From positions 1-6,112 of the forward strand of contig JALNXR010000132.1 of the NCBI GenBank assembly GCA_023230265.1: a stretch of 6,112 nucleotides of DNA, written 5' to 3'. How positions within the stretch are numbered: position 1 is the first letter of the stretch; each line of letters starts with the position of its first letter. The notes under the pieces are model-generated. The model saw nothing but the letters and a program-made list of their open reading frames with translations. It made no database searches and was not told where the DNA came from. Of the stretch, positions 5,080 to 6,112 are shown piece by piece. This DNA comes from Bacteroidales bacterium. GTDB lineage: Bacteria; Bacteroidota; Bacteroidia; Bacteroidales; UBA932. Made by a program: the position numbers and the translations under genes.

Positions 5080-6112
5080 TCAGCAGACAGTCTGTTTCCT
5101 TTTACAGGAAACGGCAAAAATGATCATCATAACAGTCGCAATAAGAGCCATTAATGAACCGAAATAAAACGGAGCATTTGAATTTACCTTGTCATACAAT
5201 ACTCCTGCGATCAGGCTTGCAGGCAGTAATGTAATTCCAAGCACAGCGTGGTACAACCCATATCCGGTTCCTTTCATCTCTTTGGTCACAATGTCTGAGA
5301 TCATCGCCTTCTGGCTGCCGTCTGTCAAAGCACTGTAAAATCCATACAATATAAACAAAAAAATGAAGATATTCAAACTGTTGAAACGACCGAAAAGATA
5401 ATAAACCACAGCATACACAAAGAACCCTGCAATTATCAGTTTTTCCCGGCCTATTCTGTCTGATAATTTCCCGATGGGGATGGCCAGTAACACGGAAACA
5501 GTGTTAAAGATCATGTAGACAAATGGGATGTAAGATTTATCTATACCTGTTTCGGCTGTTTTGACAAGAAGCAGTGCATCGGCAGAATTCCCCAGTGTGA
5601 ACACAAAAACAATAATCAGAAAAAAATAGAATTTTTTTGGCAATTGTTTTAACGAAACAATATTCGATTTCTCATTTTTACCGGAATTTGCCTCCTTTAT
5701 GAAGAAAATTATTGTCAGCACTCCCATGACTGCAGGTATGGTGGCAAACAGGAATATATTTTTGTAATTTAAAGGGAATAAAGAGAGAAAAAGAAAAGCT
5801 ATCAGAGGGCCTGCAATCGCTCCGCTGTTGTCCATAGCCTTCTGGAATCCGAATATTTTCCCGGCATCGTTATTTTTTACAGAGGCACTGATAAGACTGT
5901 CCCGCGGAGCTGCCCTTAGCCCTTTTCCTATACGCTCAAAAAACCTGAAAATCAGAATATGAACAGGAACCCTTGCCAGAGCATAGAGTGGCGTTATTAA
6001 GGCGGTAATTCCGTATCCGATGATCATAAACGGCTTGTTCTTGCCTATCCTGTCGCTCCAGTAGCCTGAGACAGCTTTTAACAATGAAGCTGTACTCTCT
6101 GCAATCCCCTCG
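5080..6112 (-). CDS. MFS transporter, N-terminus cut by the right edge
   Basis: About 344 residues of a 12-helix major facilitator are visible; the frame is still open at the right edge (GIAESTASLLKAVSGYWSDR), so the start and roughly helix 1 are missing. The TTG at 6084 is not the start, because conserved family sequence continues upstream of it. The helix 2-3 loop motif is GYWSDRIGKNKP and its counterpart between helices 8 and 9 is GKLSDRIGREKL. ERIGKGLRAAPRDSLI after helix 4 is the hallmark of a widespread bacterial and archaeal MFS subgroup of unknown substrate. Helix 5 carries a DNSGAIAGP motif. A charged loop of about 25 residues separates the two six-helix halves. It probably exports or imports a small molecule using the proton gradient. 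The hydrophobic C-terminus ends in a short basic tail (CKRKQTVC). No clear terminator follows. Confidence 0.93.
   Translation of the reverse strand, partial: EGIAESTASLLKAVSGYWSDRIGKNKPFMIIGYGITALITPLYALARVPVHILIFRFFERIGKGLRAAPRDSLISASVKNNDAGKIFGFQKAMDNSGAIAGPLIAFLFLSLFPLNYKNIFLFATIPAVMGVLTIIFFIKEANSGKNEKSNIVSLKQLPKKFYFFLIIVFVFTLGNSADALLLVKTAETGIDKSYIPFVYMIFNTVSVLLAIPIGKLSDRIGREKLIIAGFFVYAVVYYLFGRFNSLNIFIFLFILYGFYSALTDGSQKAMISDIVTKEMKGTGYGLYHAVLGITLLPASLIAGVLYDKVNSNAPFYFGSLMALIATVMMIIFAVSCKRKQTVC

Noticed and set aside
5084..5094. CAGACAGTCTG palindrome as a terminator of the MFS gene
   Set aside because: It lies within the coding sequence just before the stop codon and is not followed by a U-run; its centre has only one base.
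6082..6084. TTG as the start of the MFS gene
   Set aside because: The frame remains open to the right edge, and the upstream residues EGIAESTAS continue the conserved helix 2 sequence of this MFS subgroup.

Overview
The window looks like chromosomal DNA from a member of the Bacteroidota, probably of the Bacteroidales kind. Three things point there: the protein sequences (TolC-like, YbhG-like and ABC proteins of Bacteroidota flavour), mostly weak or absent Shine-Dalgarno sequences, and a perfect TAnnTTTG box, the Bacteroidota -7 promoter motif, upstream of the one plus-strand gene. No RNA gene, insertion sequence, CRISPR array or phage gene is visible. No gene-free stretch exceeds 300 bases; the longest is the 207-base divergent intergenic region at 3521-3727.

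Left half, minus strand, read from about 3520 down to 1: an export-pump operon in the order outer-membrane TolC-like channel (2162-3520), lipid-anchored HlyD/YbhG-type adaptor (1206-2099, possibly from 2138), ABC ATPase A (79-1062), and the start of a second ABC ATPase B (1-107, cut by the left edge). This is the layout of YbhGFSR-type multidrug exporters, except that the two ATPase units are separate genes here and not one fused protein. The ABC-2 permease genes should lie just beyond the left edge. ATPase A has intact Walker A, signature and Walker B motifs, but it lacks the usual Q-loop glutamine and switch histidine. It may therefore form the degenerate half of a heterodimer. A pure polypurine leader with a repeated ribosome-binding-site segment lies between adaptor and ATPase A.

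Centre: the pump operon is divergent from a plus-strand gene (3728-4537) for a 269-residue protein with an N-terminal XRE helix-turn-helix and a C-terminal SocA/Panacea (DUF4065) domain. That domain is best known from antitoxins, yet no toxin gene is visible beside it. Its promoter region holds two 17-base direct repeats 23 bp apart (16 of 17 identical) just upstream of the -7 box, a good candidate operator. The layout suggests that the protein regulates itself and possibly the efflux operon, but this is inference.

Right half, minus strand: a DoxX-family four-helix membrane protein (4542-4976) ends four bases from the end of the XRE gene. It lies 103 bases downstream of an MFS transporter (5080-6112) whose N-terminus is cut by the right edge.
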